From the NCBI GenBank assembly GCA_018873225.1, contig JAEILZ010000006.1, positions 1,984,001 to 2,048,000 on the forward strand: a stretch of 64,000 bases of DNA, given 5' to 3'. Position numbers and translations under genes: made by a program. This DNA comes from [Phialemoniopsis] sp. UDSM-2020 (Eukaryota > Ascomycota > Sordariomycetes > Thyridiales > Thyridiaceae). How positions within the stretch are numbered: position 1 is the first letter of the stretch; the number at the start of each line of letters is the position of its first letter. The notes under the pieces are model-generated. The model saw only the letters and a program-made list of their open reading frames with translations, was not told where the DNA came from and searched no databases. This document shows, one piece after another, positions 1 to 10,471 of this stretch.

Positions 1-117
1 GACGCGGACTTGGAAGTGACGTACTTGCTCGAGTACAATCCCCGGACCGGAGATTGGAAGACTATTGAGGCGGGCAACACGGAAGGAGTCAATATCCAGG
101 CGTTAAAGATAGAGTAG
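1..117 (+). CDS. 3' end of an unrecognised protein gene (partial)
   Basis: Frame 1 is open from the first base to a TAG at 115-117 and gives 38 residues ending in ALKIE. The reading is acidic and charged, without low complexity, as expected of a genuine C-terminus. The 5' part lies outside the window. No family is recognisable from so short a piece. The downstream permease is convergent with it and ends at 277. Confidence 0.5.
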   Translation, partial: DADLEVTYLLEYNPRTGDWKTIEAGNTEGVNIQALKIE

Positions 118-276
118 TGCTACAAGAGATGGAGACCGGATCAACATTATATTTATAAATTACGTCTCATGAATACTTTCTGTCTTTGACCTCAAAGAGC
201 CATCGTTTAGCTTGCCGGGTCTATATCTAAAATTGTGCGTCTGTACACCGGAGTTCCTGGTGCAAGTGTGATATGG

Positions 277-2151
277 CTAGAGAACATATCTGAAGTTCTT
301 GTTCTCAAACTCAGTTTGATCCCTCATGCCGGCCTCGTCACTGGCTTCCTTGTCTGCGGGGCCATAGGTGTTCTCGCGATGTCTGTTCGTGAAGAACATG
401 TAGCCTGTGCACAAGCATGTTAGCACTGGGAAATCGTAATCTCACTCGGAAGTCCCAACGTACCTAAAAGCGTGAGATGGCATCCTAGCTTGATGGCATA
501 GCCGACCAGGAGACCGATGGTGGCGCCGGTGTACTGCGGTGCCTCGGATGGCTTGACGACAAAAGGACCGGCGAAGTTGCCCCAGCAGTAAGCGGTGCTG
601 GTTTGTTGTTAGAAACTTGGTGGGCAGGTAGGATTTGATGATTCCACTTACAAAACCATTGCACTGGCTAGTGAGCGATGGGTATATCCGCCCATGTTGG
701 AGGAGATTGTCGTCAGAGACACGGTGAAACCGACCGACTGCGAGTTGACCAGCCAGAAGGACACGAGCCTGCCCCAGGTGTTGGACCGGGGGAGGAAAGC
801 CATGCAGGCTGCGGCAACCGTGCACAGGATATTGGCGACCGTGGCAGTGAGCAGTCGTGCTATTCTAGGGTCAGCTCCTGGCCAGAGTTGATCACTGGGT
901 GAATTTCACTAGTAACTCACAGTTTCGGACGTTGAGGATGATAGTTCCTCCAATAATCAGGGCGACAATCTGTACCGCATCACCGACAGACTTCAGCTCT
1001 GTTGTCTTGGTGGTGCTGAATCCCATATCCTGGATGATGATGGTCGAGAAAGAGTTGACAACACCGTTGGGGATGGCACTGTTTTGCGTTGTTAGTATGG
1101 ATCAGTGTTGTACTGTATGAGGAGGGAAACTTACGCGGCGAAAACACTGATGAAAAGAAGGATCGTCTTGGGGTCAGTGAACCCAACCCAGATTTGCTTC
1201 TTGTCGAAGTGCTTGTTCTTGATACCCGTCTCATTACCAGCCACACGGCGGACGGCAACAAGACGCTCGCGGTGATTGAGAAACCTAGCGTTAGAGGGCG
1301 AATCGGGCAGGGCGAACCAAATGAAGATAGCCCAGAGAATGGTGACGCCGCCAAGAATGTAGAAGATCAATTGCCAGCGCTCAGGCTTGAAGGTGCTGGG
1401 CAATTTCGAGACACCCATGGAGATGTACGATCCGATGATGCCTCCCCATCCGAGGGACGAGTACCAGATGCACTGGCGCAGAGGAATCTCACGGCGGGTG
1501 TACCAGAAACCGGTCATCAGAGTCAGACCAGGGGTGACCGCGGCTTCGAATACGCCCATGATGAAGCGGACGGCCATGGCGCTTGAGTAGCTACGCGACT
1601 GTGTCATGAGGACGACCATCAGGCCCCACATGGCGATGCTGATGGCCATGACCTTCTGGGCAGGGAAGCGACCGATGAGCCAACCGCAGGGGTATTGTCC
1701 AAAGAAGTAACCGGCATAGACCACTAGAGATACTTGTCAGAACCGTTTCAACGTTTGGCAAGCGGGAGGTGGCATGAACGTACTTGCGGACAAGTAATTG
1801 AACTGAGTGCCCTTGAGGCCGAGAGCAGCCTGGTATCCAAAAAGGTTGGCGTAGTTCAGGGAGGTCTTGTCCATGAATTGCAAAGCCTGGGTGACGAGGA
1901 AGATGGGAAGGATTGTCAAGTCGAGCTTCCAGCGAAGTCGTCGCATCTGGATTGCAATGTCAGCATGGTTGTGCGCACCCAAATAGAGATTGCGCACTCA
2001 CCTCCTTGTCTGAGACCTCAAGTTCGAGAGCTTCGTGGTACTCTCTGTAACCGACGGCCTGCTCCTGTTGAGCGGCATCCATGGCTTGGACGTCCTTTCT
2101 GTCATGGTTGTCCTCGACGAGGTCGGCCATATTCTTCTCAATGGTTGTCAT
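277..2151 (-). CDS. MFS permease, DAL5/allantoate (anion:cation symporter) family
   Basis: This is a twelve-segment plasma-membrane carrier of the fungal DAL5-like group, which takes up small organic anions such as allantoate, ureidosuccinate and nicotinate. The start MTTIEKN is at 2151. Exon 1 ends at 2002 (GTGAGT) and exon 2 starts at 1946. Further introns lie near 1730-1785, 1080-1130, 870-925, 605-650 and 410-465, and the stop complement is at 277-279. Family signs are FMDKTSLNYAN in helix 1, GYFFGQYPCGWLIGRFP in the helix 2-3 loop, RFIMGVFEAAVTPG and GFWYTRREIPLRQCIWYSS. The soluble N-terminus is acidic. It is divergent from the dienelactone hydrolase gene. The substrate cannot be told from the sequence. 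Splice sites in the last third are approximate. Confidence 0.85.
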
Positions 2152-2608
2152 GACTGCGACGGGTCTATTTGGGGTTGTTGCTGGAGAAAATGACGAGACC
2201 TATCGGGAGCAACGCAGTTCTGGCCCTGAAGAAAAGGACCCTGAAGAGCGACGCATGAGGATCGTCGCATTTATACACACAACTGACCCCAGACCCCAGA
2301 ATCCCCGAGCGGTGGTAACAGGTTTGCAAGGGTGTGGAGAGGGGCGGGGACTTGCGAATCACAACAAATTCAGAGAAACGCACCATTGAATTAAGGCTCC
2401 CCACACCTTAGCGTCGCCACGGACACTCGCCGCGGCGTGCAGACCGAGGACCAGTGGCGACTCCTCATGCCGTTGCGTGACCACATCCCTAGGTAATCAA
2501 CCCTGTTGCCCATGTTTGTTATATCTGACGGTATCTTCAGTAGAGGGACTGTGAATATCGAATTGAGAAACGTGCATAGCAACGGAACTATCGGCAGTAT
2601 CAAACACC
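2152..2608. promoter_or_regulatory. Divergent promoter region, permease / dienelactone hydrolase
   Basis: A 457-bp gap between two genes transcribed outward. Apart from the TATA-like box at 2270-2275 I see no coding signal and no clear operator. Confidence 0.5.
2270..2275 (-). promoter_or_regulatory. Probable TATA box of the DAL5-like permease gene
   Basis: TATAAA on the minus strand lies about 120 bp upstream of the permease ATG. The same spacing is seen for several other genes in this window. Confidence 0.4.
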
Positions 2609-3626
2609 ATGGGACAAGTCTTTTCAACACAAAGCAAGGCCGAGCTGCCCTCAAGTAAAGCGCAGGAATCTTCTGGCGCTTCAGATGGCTATCTTGCCAA
2701 GCCTAGCGGCCCTTGCTGCTTGAAGGGCACGATACATAAAGGCGAGGCGCGCGGCCGGTGGGAGACCATCGCCGATGTCGAGACTTACATCGCTACACCG
2801 CCGGAGGGCAAGGCAAATGGTCATATCCTGCTCTATTTTCCAGATGTCTGGGGGATGTTCCCGAACGGTCTCCTCGTCATGGATGCTTTTGCTGACGCTG
2901 GATATCTGACTCTGGGGTTGGATTATTTCCGCGGGGTGCGTCTCCCTAAAAAATCGGCGTATGAGACCGTCATTCGCTGACCCAGATCTTAGGACCCGGT
3001 ATGGAAACACCGTAAGAACCGGCACGATCACAGCAATCCAGACTTTGACTATGAGGCATGGAAGCGAAAGCACGTCGCCTTCGCAGACGAAGCAGTGCCT
3101 GTCTGGGTCAAGGCTGTAAAGGACCGGTACGCAAAAGCCAACACCAAGTTTGCTTGCGTCGGCTACTGCTTTGGAGCTCCGTACGTATGCAATGAGTTGG
3201 CAAAAGACACTGTCACGGCCGGTGCCTTTGCACATCCGGCTTTCCTCAAAGAGCACCATTTCGAAAATATCAAGAGTAAGTGTTGAACAGATGCTAGACT
3301 TGCGTCACCCTTGCTGACACGCTGTCTTTGTAGAACCATTGTTCCTCTCGTGTTCTGAGATAGATCATACGTTTGATCTCACTTCAAGACGGCGAGCACT
3401 GGACATTTTACAGTCAGGAAAGAAGACGTATCACTACCAACTATTTGGGGGTGTTGAACATGGGTTTGCCCTGCGAGGTAACCCTGATGATCCGTACCAA
3501 CGTAAGTCACAGTCTGCGTCCAAAACATTCATGTACACCAGTACTGACATCTTCCAAGGGTGGGTTAAGGAGCAGAGCCTCAATGGTATTGTGGGGTGGT
3601 TTGATTACTGGCTGTCACAGAAATAA
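2609..3626 (+). CDS. Dienelactone hydrolase family protein
   Basis: An alpha/beta-hydrolase of the dienelactone hydrolase (AIM2-like) family, about 250 residues, probably cytosolic. There are four exons: 2609 to about 2937, about 2994-3274, about 3334-3501, and 3559-3626. The third intron (3502-3558, GTAAGT...CCAAG) restores YQRWVKEQ. The catalytic triad is visible: Cys in GYCFGAP (nucleophile), Asp in CSEIDHTF and His in GVEHGFALRG. FPDVWG and GLDYFRG are also family motifs. Members cleave cyclic ester intermediates of aromatic degradation, but many fungal paralogues have unknown substrates. The adjacent SDR on the same strand may be functionally linked, which is inference only. Confidence 0.85.
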
Positions 3627-4136
3627 GACTATTGAAACTTTGATGTATTTATGAATCACCTTAGCATTTTAGAAAGCGTTTATTATCACTGTTTAAGGAC
3701 TTAGCACGCGTGAAATATAATCATGACAAACCCGCAAATTGGCAATGGTAGTAGAGTAGGGCATTGGAAGTGAAAAACATGCACGATCATGCGCGAGGCA
3801 TGTGGAGATAGCCGCTGACGAGGAAGAGATCGCTAGCCGCTAGCCGACAAAGCTCAGGCTAGGAGGTTAGTTAGCACCGCAGACGATCTGCTGCTTGGGC
3901 CGCGGGGCTTTGCCCCGGGGCGAAGTTGAGCTCCCGCGGCTTGTCGCCGAGCATCACACGGATGATGGTGGGCAAATCCCAGGTATATCAGAAACAAGTG
4001 ACGACAACCTAGATGAGGCATGGAAGATCTAGAACATATCTAAGAGTGCTAATATCTAATTTCTCTGTACTTTTTAACCCGAACGAACCGAAGAATTCCC
4101 AAACAAGTTAGGCGTTACAATTATACAGCAAGCATC
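3627..4136. other. Intergenic region with a GC-rich hairpin
   Basis: 510 bp without a coding signal. At 3903-3917 there is a perfect 6-bp stem (CGGGGC / GCCCCG) around a TTT loop, inside a locally GC-rich block (about 3890-3960) that differs from the AT-rich sequence on both sides. It may be a small mobile-element relic or an RNA hairpin. Confidence 0.4.
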
Positions 4137-5307
4137 ATGAGTCCACCACCTCAAGCATTCAATTTCAGCGGGGATGTTGCGATTGTGACGGGAGCGGGGT
4201 CTCGCATGGATGGTAGGTGACATTGCTCACACACATTCGTCTCACATGGAACGGATTCACTAACTAGAATTACAAAGGCGAGATTGGCAATGGACGAGCT
4301 GCGGCCATCCTACTTGCCCGCCAGGGTGCAAAGGTTGCCCTAGTTGACTTCAATGTCGACTGGGCAAAGGAAACCAAGCGCATGATCGACGAGGAAGGTG
4401 GCGTGTCGGAGGTCATCCAGGCCGATGTAACGAATGAGGAGTCTTGCAAGAATGCAGTAGCCCAAACAGTAAAGCTGTTCGGAGCAGTACACATTCTGGT
4501 CAATATTGGTATGTTCGCCCAGGTTCTGGCATGCTGAACGTTAGCTAATAGAATTCCAAAGTGGGCGTTGGTGGTGCAATGGGAGATGCTACCACGATCA
4601 ACTTGGATGCATGGGATCGAGACTTCCGCATCAACGTTACTAGCATGGTTCTCATGAGCCGGTACGCCATCCCGGAGATGAGGAAAGTCGGACGTGGTTC
4701 TATTGTGAACATGTCATCAGTTAGCGGTTGTATGTGCCGACCCATCATGAGACTATCTCATGCTCTCAGTTTTGCAGAACTGACAAGTCCACAGTGCTCG
4801 GCGGCAACCCTAGTCTGCTCTACCCTACCACCAAGGGTGCTATCATTCAGATGACACGCGCCATGGCCGCACATCACGGCAAGGAGAATATCCGAGTCAA
4901 CTGTGTGGCGCCTGGGATGGTCTACACACCCATGACCCGGGGCCGAGGCATGACGGACGAGATGAGACAAGCAAGAATCAACCAGAATCTGATGAAGAAA
5001 GAGGGTACGGGGTGGGATGTTGGCTATGGTATGTCACCACTGTCTGCTGGTTCGTTCTGGACAGGATCAGAATTACTGACATGCATTCTCTAGCTATTCT
5101 CTTCCTTGCCAGCAAAGAGGCTGGCTGGATCACTGGACTGATTATGCCTGTTGATGGAGGTGTAAGTCTCTTCCTATTTGAAATCATGCATGTCCTGATC
5201 AGAAACATCGCTAATCTCTCCTTGCATAGACTACCGCAGGCAAGGCTGACAGACCCGCACTGAAAGCAGACACTCTTGCTCAGGACAACACGGGCGTCTC
5301 CAACTAG
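4137..5307 (+). CDS. Short-chain dehydrogenase/reductase (SDR)
   Basis: A classical NAD(P)-dependent SDR of about 270 residues. Six exons were read: 4137-4212, 4278-4508, 4562-4729, 4795-5028, 5094-5161 and 5230-5307, all joined by GT-AG introns in frame. The Rossmann motif TGAGSRMDGEIGNGRA is split by intron 1. The catalytic Ser (NMSSVSG) and the YxxxK-type motif YPTTKG are present, as is NVAPG-like VNCVAPGMVYTPM after it. The C-terminus carries GLIMPVDGG, typical of the family. The substrate is unknown. It follows the dienelactone hydrolase in the same direction and converges on the MCT carrier. Confidence 0.88.
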
Positions 5308-5633
5308 GATCAGTCTCATCTATCTTAAGTATAATCCTCACGATGATAACAGATACACCACCACAAATAGCTATGAATGGACAAATATGATACCACACTT
5401 CTAAGCAACCAAGTGCCACTTCTAAAAGTTTCCCTTGGTAATCTTTCTTGCTCGTGATCCTGGCTCGTTCACTCGGCCAATTGGCCAGGTCAATCAAGCG
5501 AAATTCAAGCTAAACTTGGTGTGTTCTACTCAGGTTCATTAAAAGAAGCTCGTTCGTTTATTCTTTCTACGTTGAATCGGTGTGATTGACTCTATAAATA
5601 CTTCGGCGTGCTCTACATAGTGTATCAGAGCAC
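5308..5633. other. Convergent intergenic region
   Basis: 326 bp between two converging genes. It presumably holds both 3' ends. Nothing else was recognised. Confidence 0.4.
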
Positions 5634-7143
5634 TTAGAACACAGCCCGCAGTTTCCAGCCAACGGCATTAACCTTTGCGGCTAGCAGTAATGCAACGGAG
5701 CCTATATTGACCAGCCCTGTGAACAAGATCACGCCCCAGTACGCTCCACCGTTTGCCACGATGATGTTACCTCCAATCGGCACGCCTACGAGGCATGAAA
5801 AGCTCACCACAGTATAACACGTGGCGTAGTAACGGCCGTACTGCTGCGTGCGGCAGAGCCGACCGACGCATACCGGCGTGATGCTGATGTTGCTCCCGCT
5901 TGCGAAACCAAACAAGACGGCGAAGACGACGAGACCCGGCGTCGATGCTCCCAAAGGCAGCCAGACAGCTAGGCATGCGATTGCTGATAGGACGACCATG
6001 GCTATGTTGATATTGAAGGGCCCGACGAGGTCGGCCCAGTGGCCAGGCAGGACGCGACCTATGGCACTTGCGCCGTTCATGATGGGTAGAATCTCGAAGG
6101 TGAGGCGCGTCGGAAAGCCCGCAGTGCGGGCATAGCTTGTCAGATAGGTCAACGGGATGAACATTGCGAGCTCCATGAGAAAGACCCCTGCCGTGGCGAG
6201 CAGAAAGGTCCGGTTGGTAGTGAAGATGCTAAAGTCTGGGCGAGAGCGTGCATCTGGATCTGGCGGCAGGCGAGACCGCATCAGGAGATTAGCGGTCGTA
6301 CAGAGCCCAAGGCAAAGGAACGCCAGGATGCGGATAGACCAGCCCCAATCGTAACGTGGTAGCAGGTACTCCAGTAGCAGCGGGAAGATGATGCCGCCAA
6401 TTGAGCCGCCCGTCGTGGCGATACCGGTCGCGAGGCCACGGCGGCGTTGAAAGAAATGGCCCGGCGCGGTGAAGCCGGGAGTGAAGAGAAGGGAGCAGCC
6501 TAGGCCGGTCAAAACGCCAAATGAGAGGATGAAGTGCCATAGCTCTGGACTATTGTAAGCAAGAATTATTTGACTGTTGGCCTGCGGGCCTTAAATAACC
6601 GGACGAGAATCGATGACAGAGAAGGGCGGATAGACTTCTTCAGACGAAGATGATCCGGTAGGGATTGTACTTACGCGTCGATAGGCTGAATAGCATCAAT
6701 CCCCCGCAGACACACACATTCCCCGCAAGTACGAGCCATCGTGGGCCATACTTGTCGAACAGGGGGCCAATACAGAGCCCAAAGAAGTACAAGATGAAGA
6801 CATAAACAGAGAAAATCCATCCCACAGTGCCCTCGTCATAATGGACCAGTTGATGGGAGACAACGTATGATTGAAACGTGGCTAGGGAATTCAATAGTCC
6901 CATGGAAGATATCAAGGCAAGCCATGAGCCGAGAACCACGAGCCATGCTTGCAGTCCGCCTTCAGGATACGTCTCACCGTCCGTCGTTGGTTGACGATGC
7001 CGCTGCCCTTCCGCCGCGCCTGTATCCTGTGGGGATATCGTGAGTGTTTCTGTTTCAGCTGGCCCGTCGGAGCCCAGACCATAGGCGTCACCTCTGGGCT
7101 TCTCGTGGCCGTTCATCCCTGGGTCAGCCTGATTTGATGTCAT
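5634..7143 (-). CDS. MFS monocarboxylate-transporter-like (MCT/MCH) protein
   Basis: A membrane carrier of the fungal MCT family, 459 residues. Exon 1 is 6675-7143 (start MTSNQAD) and exon 2 is 5634-6544. The acceptor is the CCAG at 6545-6548 (minus strand), which gives SLSTQLWHFILSFG without a break. The hallmark YPEGGLQAWLVVLGSW precedes helix 1. Helix 2-4 segments (GTVGWIFSVYVFILYFFG, GPRWLVLAG) and LATGIATTGGSIGGIIFPLL follow. An upstream in-frame extension to 7233 exists but is less typical. Fungal members transport monocarboxylates or act as exporters, and the substrate is not predictable here. Confidence 0.88.
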
Positions 7144-7697
7144 CGTCTGAAAAAGTGTTTGAGCCCGAGGCGTTTTCGCTTTTGAGGTAGGTGCGTGCGT
7201 TGTGGAACCCAGCCTGCCCAATGAACGAACCACCAGAGTATTCGGATCCCTGTAGGTCTGGCGAGGTCAACTCCTGGTCGGTTGACTTGACCGCCTTGTC
7301 ATACAGGACCTGTATCAACAAGCACAAGCTGGGAAGGGTGTCAGGGAACGGCCTGGATGCTGTGGATTGTGGTAGGCGCCCGCCGCAGCAGCACATGACA
7401 ATCTGAGCGCTGATTGCAGATGTTCAATCAATCATTTATGGAAGATAAGCCGGTGGTTGACGTGTTCCTCGCCGAATCGAGTAAAAGAGGGGTGCAAAAT
7501 GCAACCTTGGCCAAAACGGTGTGGCTGCTGTCAATCCCAGCCTGGAGGCCTGCAGAGTAAGCCCACATGCAGGGCAGGCAGCCTTGGCCTCTTGAAAGCT
7601 CTGTTTACTCTTGTCGTCGTAACGGTGGCTTTTCTCCACTGTACAAGCTTCTCCACAAACGCCATCAGTGCTGTGTGAGGGTAGGCCAGTATGAATT
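7144..7697. promoter_or_regulatory. Divergent promoter region, MCT carrier / HET protein
   Basis: 554 bp between outward-facing genes. No regulatory site was recognised with confidence. Confidence 0.4.
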
Positions 7698-10001
7698 ATG
7701 AACCGCAATCCTAAATCGAGTGTGGAACAGGAAGACGGGGCCACGACCAAGAGCTTCACACATCTCGAGTCACTGTGCGACCACATGTATTCCCCGCTCC
7801 GCGACCCAACTCGAGATATCCGCCTGCTGGAACTCCTGCCAGGCCAGCTCAAGGACGAGATATGTATCAGGATTCGGCATACGACTCTGGCAGACCCAGT
7901 ACCTCGCGAGGATGATAGGATGTCCATTCTAGACCTCCATAAAACAATGCCTCGGGGTTGGCAAGTCGATAAAGTCCTCGGAGGAAGATATGTGTTTAGT
8001 TGCGAAACAGACGGAGATTGGCACACTCACTGGAAGCATCCAGACCCAGACTTTGACGCATCCCAATATGAACCTCGACCTCTTCGGCCTACAGACTTTC
8101 CCGAGGTCCAGTATGAAGCTCTCTCCTACGTATGGGGCTCGGCCAACAAGACAAAGAGTATCGTTGTTATATCGGGTCCGGAGAATCATGATAGTGTTGG
8201 GGCATCAAAGCTGGCGGTTACGGCCAACCTAAAGGAAGCTCTGCGGTCCTTACGAGATGCGCAACAATCCCGAATATTGTGGGTGGACTCGATATGCTTC
8301 AACCAAAACGACAACGAAGAAGTTCGCAAACAGATTCCACGGATGCGCGACATATATCGTTCGGCGTATCGAGTTGTCGTCTGGCTCGGCCCAGAGCGGG
8401 ATAATACTGGGCTCGCGATATCTAGCTTGCAATACCTCGCACAACAGGTCGAGGTGAGCGAGATAGGTAACTCGATGCTGAAGTCTCCAGATGCAGTCGA
8501 AATTACGTGGTGGAGATCCGAGCTGAAACTCCCGTGGCAAAGCCACATCTGGCGCGCTGTGTTCGAAATGCTCGGTTCGCCATGGTTTACTCGGTTGTGG
8601 GTTACGCAGGAGGTCCAACTGGCAAGAAAACAACCTGTTGCCATGCTCAACTGCGGGAGTCATACTCTGGACTTTCTTCATTTCCAAAAGGCTGTATGCC
8701 GACTTTGGTTTGGGTCGGAGACTGATGAGACGCGATCAAAGTTTTTAGAACCAGCATGGGCTCAGCTGCAACCGCAATCTATCGCGACCCTTCGGACGCT
8801 CGTCCGAAGGGCTGGGTTTAGGGACTGCCTGGATCCAAGGGACCGGCTTTACGGAATTCTAGGATTGACATCGAAGCGCTTCTCTAGGGAGATAGAAGTG
8901 AGCTATGAGAAGCCGGTTGCAGATGTTTACAAGGAAGGCCTCTTGGCTCACGCCAGGCTCTCAGGCCGGCTAGAGCTCTTCGGGCACTGCCAGGCATACG
9001 CGGAGAACAGCGCACTTGGCAGTGCACCATCCTGGGTTCCGGACTGGTCTAGGCGAGACTGGCAGGCATCAGTCCCAGTCTACGATCAATATGCAGCCGG
9101 TAGCTCTCGTGCACACTTCAGATATAGCAACGAGAAACCCAACACCCTACAGGTCCTCGGTGTACGGTGTGGTGTTGTTAGCCACACCACAGAACCACTT
9201 GCCCCGGACCTGGAAGTATGGGATGCCGCTCGACACGTGCGAACCTGGCAACCAGACGACCTGGACACAGCTCAGTATGGACCGACGGGAGAACCTAAGA
9301 GGAAGGCGTACGGCATCGTCACCATCCAAGGGGGCTCGCGCGACCTGCACCCAGGCCACCGTCTGTGGATTTCGCTTCAAGATTGGAAGAAGCAGGAATG
9401 GCAACAGGCGCTTAGCGGTGTTAGAGCCTTGCACAACGGAAGTATTGAAGGCTCGATCCCTACGCAAGACGTGGCTATGGCACTTAGTGGATGTTATGGT
9501 CGTATGTACTTTGAGACTACAGAGGGATACATTGGACAGGGTCCGCACGACACCCAGAAAGGCGACATCATTGCTGTTTTGCTCGGGTGTACAACTCCTC
9601 TGGTCCTTCGTCCATCGACGGACAGTGAGGACAAGGACCGTCCAAAGTTCTCTATTGTCGGCGAGTGCTTTGTCCACGGGATGCAAGACTCGGCGACACT
9701 TCTTGGGCCGCTGCCTCACCCATGGCGGAGCGTTGAGAACCACTCCGGCTCGAGGAGCTATTTGGAGTTCGTTAATTCAGAGACAGGCGAAGTGACCCAA
9801 GAAGACCCTCGGCTCGGGCCCCTGGACGACGGATGGGAGAGAACTTGGCTCGAACTGAGCCGGGATAATCAACATGAGCCAAATGACTGTTGTTGGTTCC
9901 AAGATAAGACGAATGGGAAAGTCATTAATTACGACCCAAGGCTGGAGCCAGAAAATCTAGGAGCTAGGGGTGTGCATCTGGTCTGGTTTGACTTGGTCTA
10001 G
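7698..10001 (+). CDS. HET-domain (heterokaryon incompatibility) protein with WW-like C-terminus
   Basis: A single-exon gene of 767 residues. The HET domain lies at about residues 135-280 and shows the three conserved blocks YEALSYVWGS, RILWVDSICFNQNDNEE plus IYRSAYRVVVWLGPE, and PWFTRLWVTQEV. The middle part has the CLDPRDRLYGILGL block found in many large HET proteins. The last 100 residues contain two short Trp/Pro segments (ETGEVTQEDPRLGP...GWERTW and GKVINYDPRLEP) that resemble WW repeats. HET proteins trigger or sense non-self recognition and programmed cell death after hyphal fusion. Most have no assigned role, and this one cannot be tied to a known het locus. Confidence 0.92.
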   Translation: MNRNPKSSVEQEDGATTKSFTHLESLCDHMYSPLRDPTRDIRLLELLPGQLKDEICIRIRHTTLADPVPREDDRMSILDLHKTMPRGWQVDKVLGGRYVFSCETDGDWHTHWKHPDPDFDASQYEPRPLRPTDFPEVQYEALSYVWGSANKTKSIVVISGPENHDSVGASKLAVTANLKEALRSLRDAQQSRILWVDSICFNQNDNEEVRKQIPRMRDIYRSAYRVVVWLGPERDNTGLAISSLQYLAQQVEVSEIGNSMLKSPDAVEITWWRSELKLPWQSHIWRAVFEMLGSPWFTRLWVTQEVQLARKQPVAMLNCGSHTLDFLHFQKAVCRLWFGSETDETRSKFLEPAWAQLQPQSIATLRTLVRRAGFRDCLDPRDRLYGILGLTSKRFSREIEVSYEKPVADVYKEGLLAHARLSGRLELFGHCQAYAENSALGSAPSWVPDWSRRDWQASVPVYDQYAAGSSRAHFRYSNEKPNTLQVLGVRCGVVSHTTEPLAPDLEVWDAARHVRTWQPDDLDTAQYGPTGEPKRKAYGIVTIQGGSRDLHPGHRLWISLQDWKKQEWQQALSGVRALHNGSIEGSIPTQDVAMALSGCYGRMYFETTEGYIGQGPHDTQKGDIIAVLLGCTTPLVLRPSTDSEDKDRPKFSIVGECFVHGMQDSATLLGPLPHPWRSVENHSGSRSYLEFVNSETGEVTQEDPRLGPLDDGWERTWLELSRDNQHEPNDCCWFQDKTNGKVINYDPRLEPENLGARGVHLVWFDLV

Positions 10002-10471
10002 ACCGTTACTAGGAATTAATACCCATAGCGACATTACTTGATGTGCGGCAAGGCAATTAAGTTAGAAAAGGGCTCTTAATTTCAAGTCTGCGGCCAATAA
10101 CATCTGGTCGTCTCTATGTGTGACTCTTTCTAGGGACAACACTACTAATGAAGCTCAGTCGACTTTCCTTAATTTTCAGACTTGCTCTCGTTCACAAGTC
10201 TCTTCCTGACATTTCGGCACTTAACTTTCCCAATCGGGGAAAGGTCCGGAATGTGGAAGTCTTCAAAGTTTTTGTGGAGTCAAGTGACGTGTTTTGCTTC
10301 CACGGCGATTTCGCCGCGGGATTAGCCCGGGGAATGCACCTTCATCCTTCATTTCTTGACCTCCTAATCTCTCATCTGCACTCTTGCAGACACAAGAGCG
10401 AAGACGTGTGCGATCCTGCATGAAAGTCCACTTGATTTCATACCGAGATAGTGTCCCATCGTGCATACAAG
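10002..10471. other. Intergenic region
   Basis: 470 bp with no credible gene. It is the presumed promoter of the following Zn2Cys6 regulator. Confidence 0.4.
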
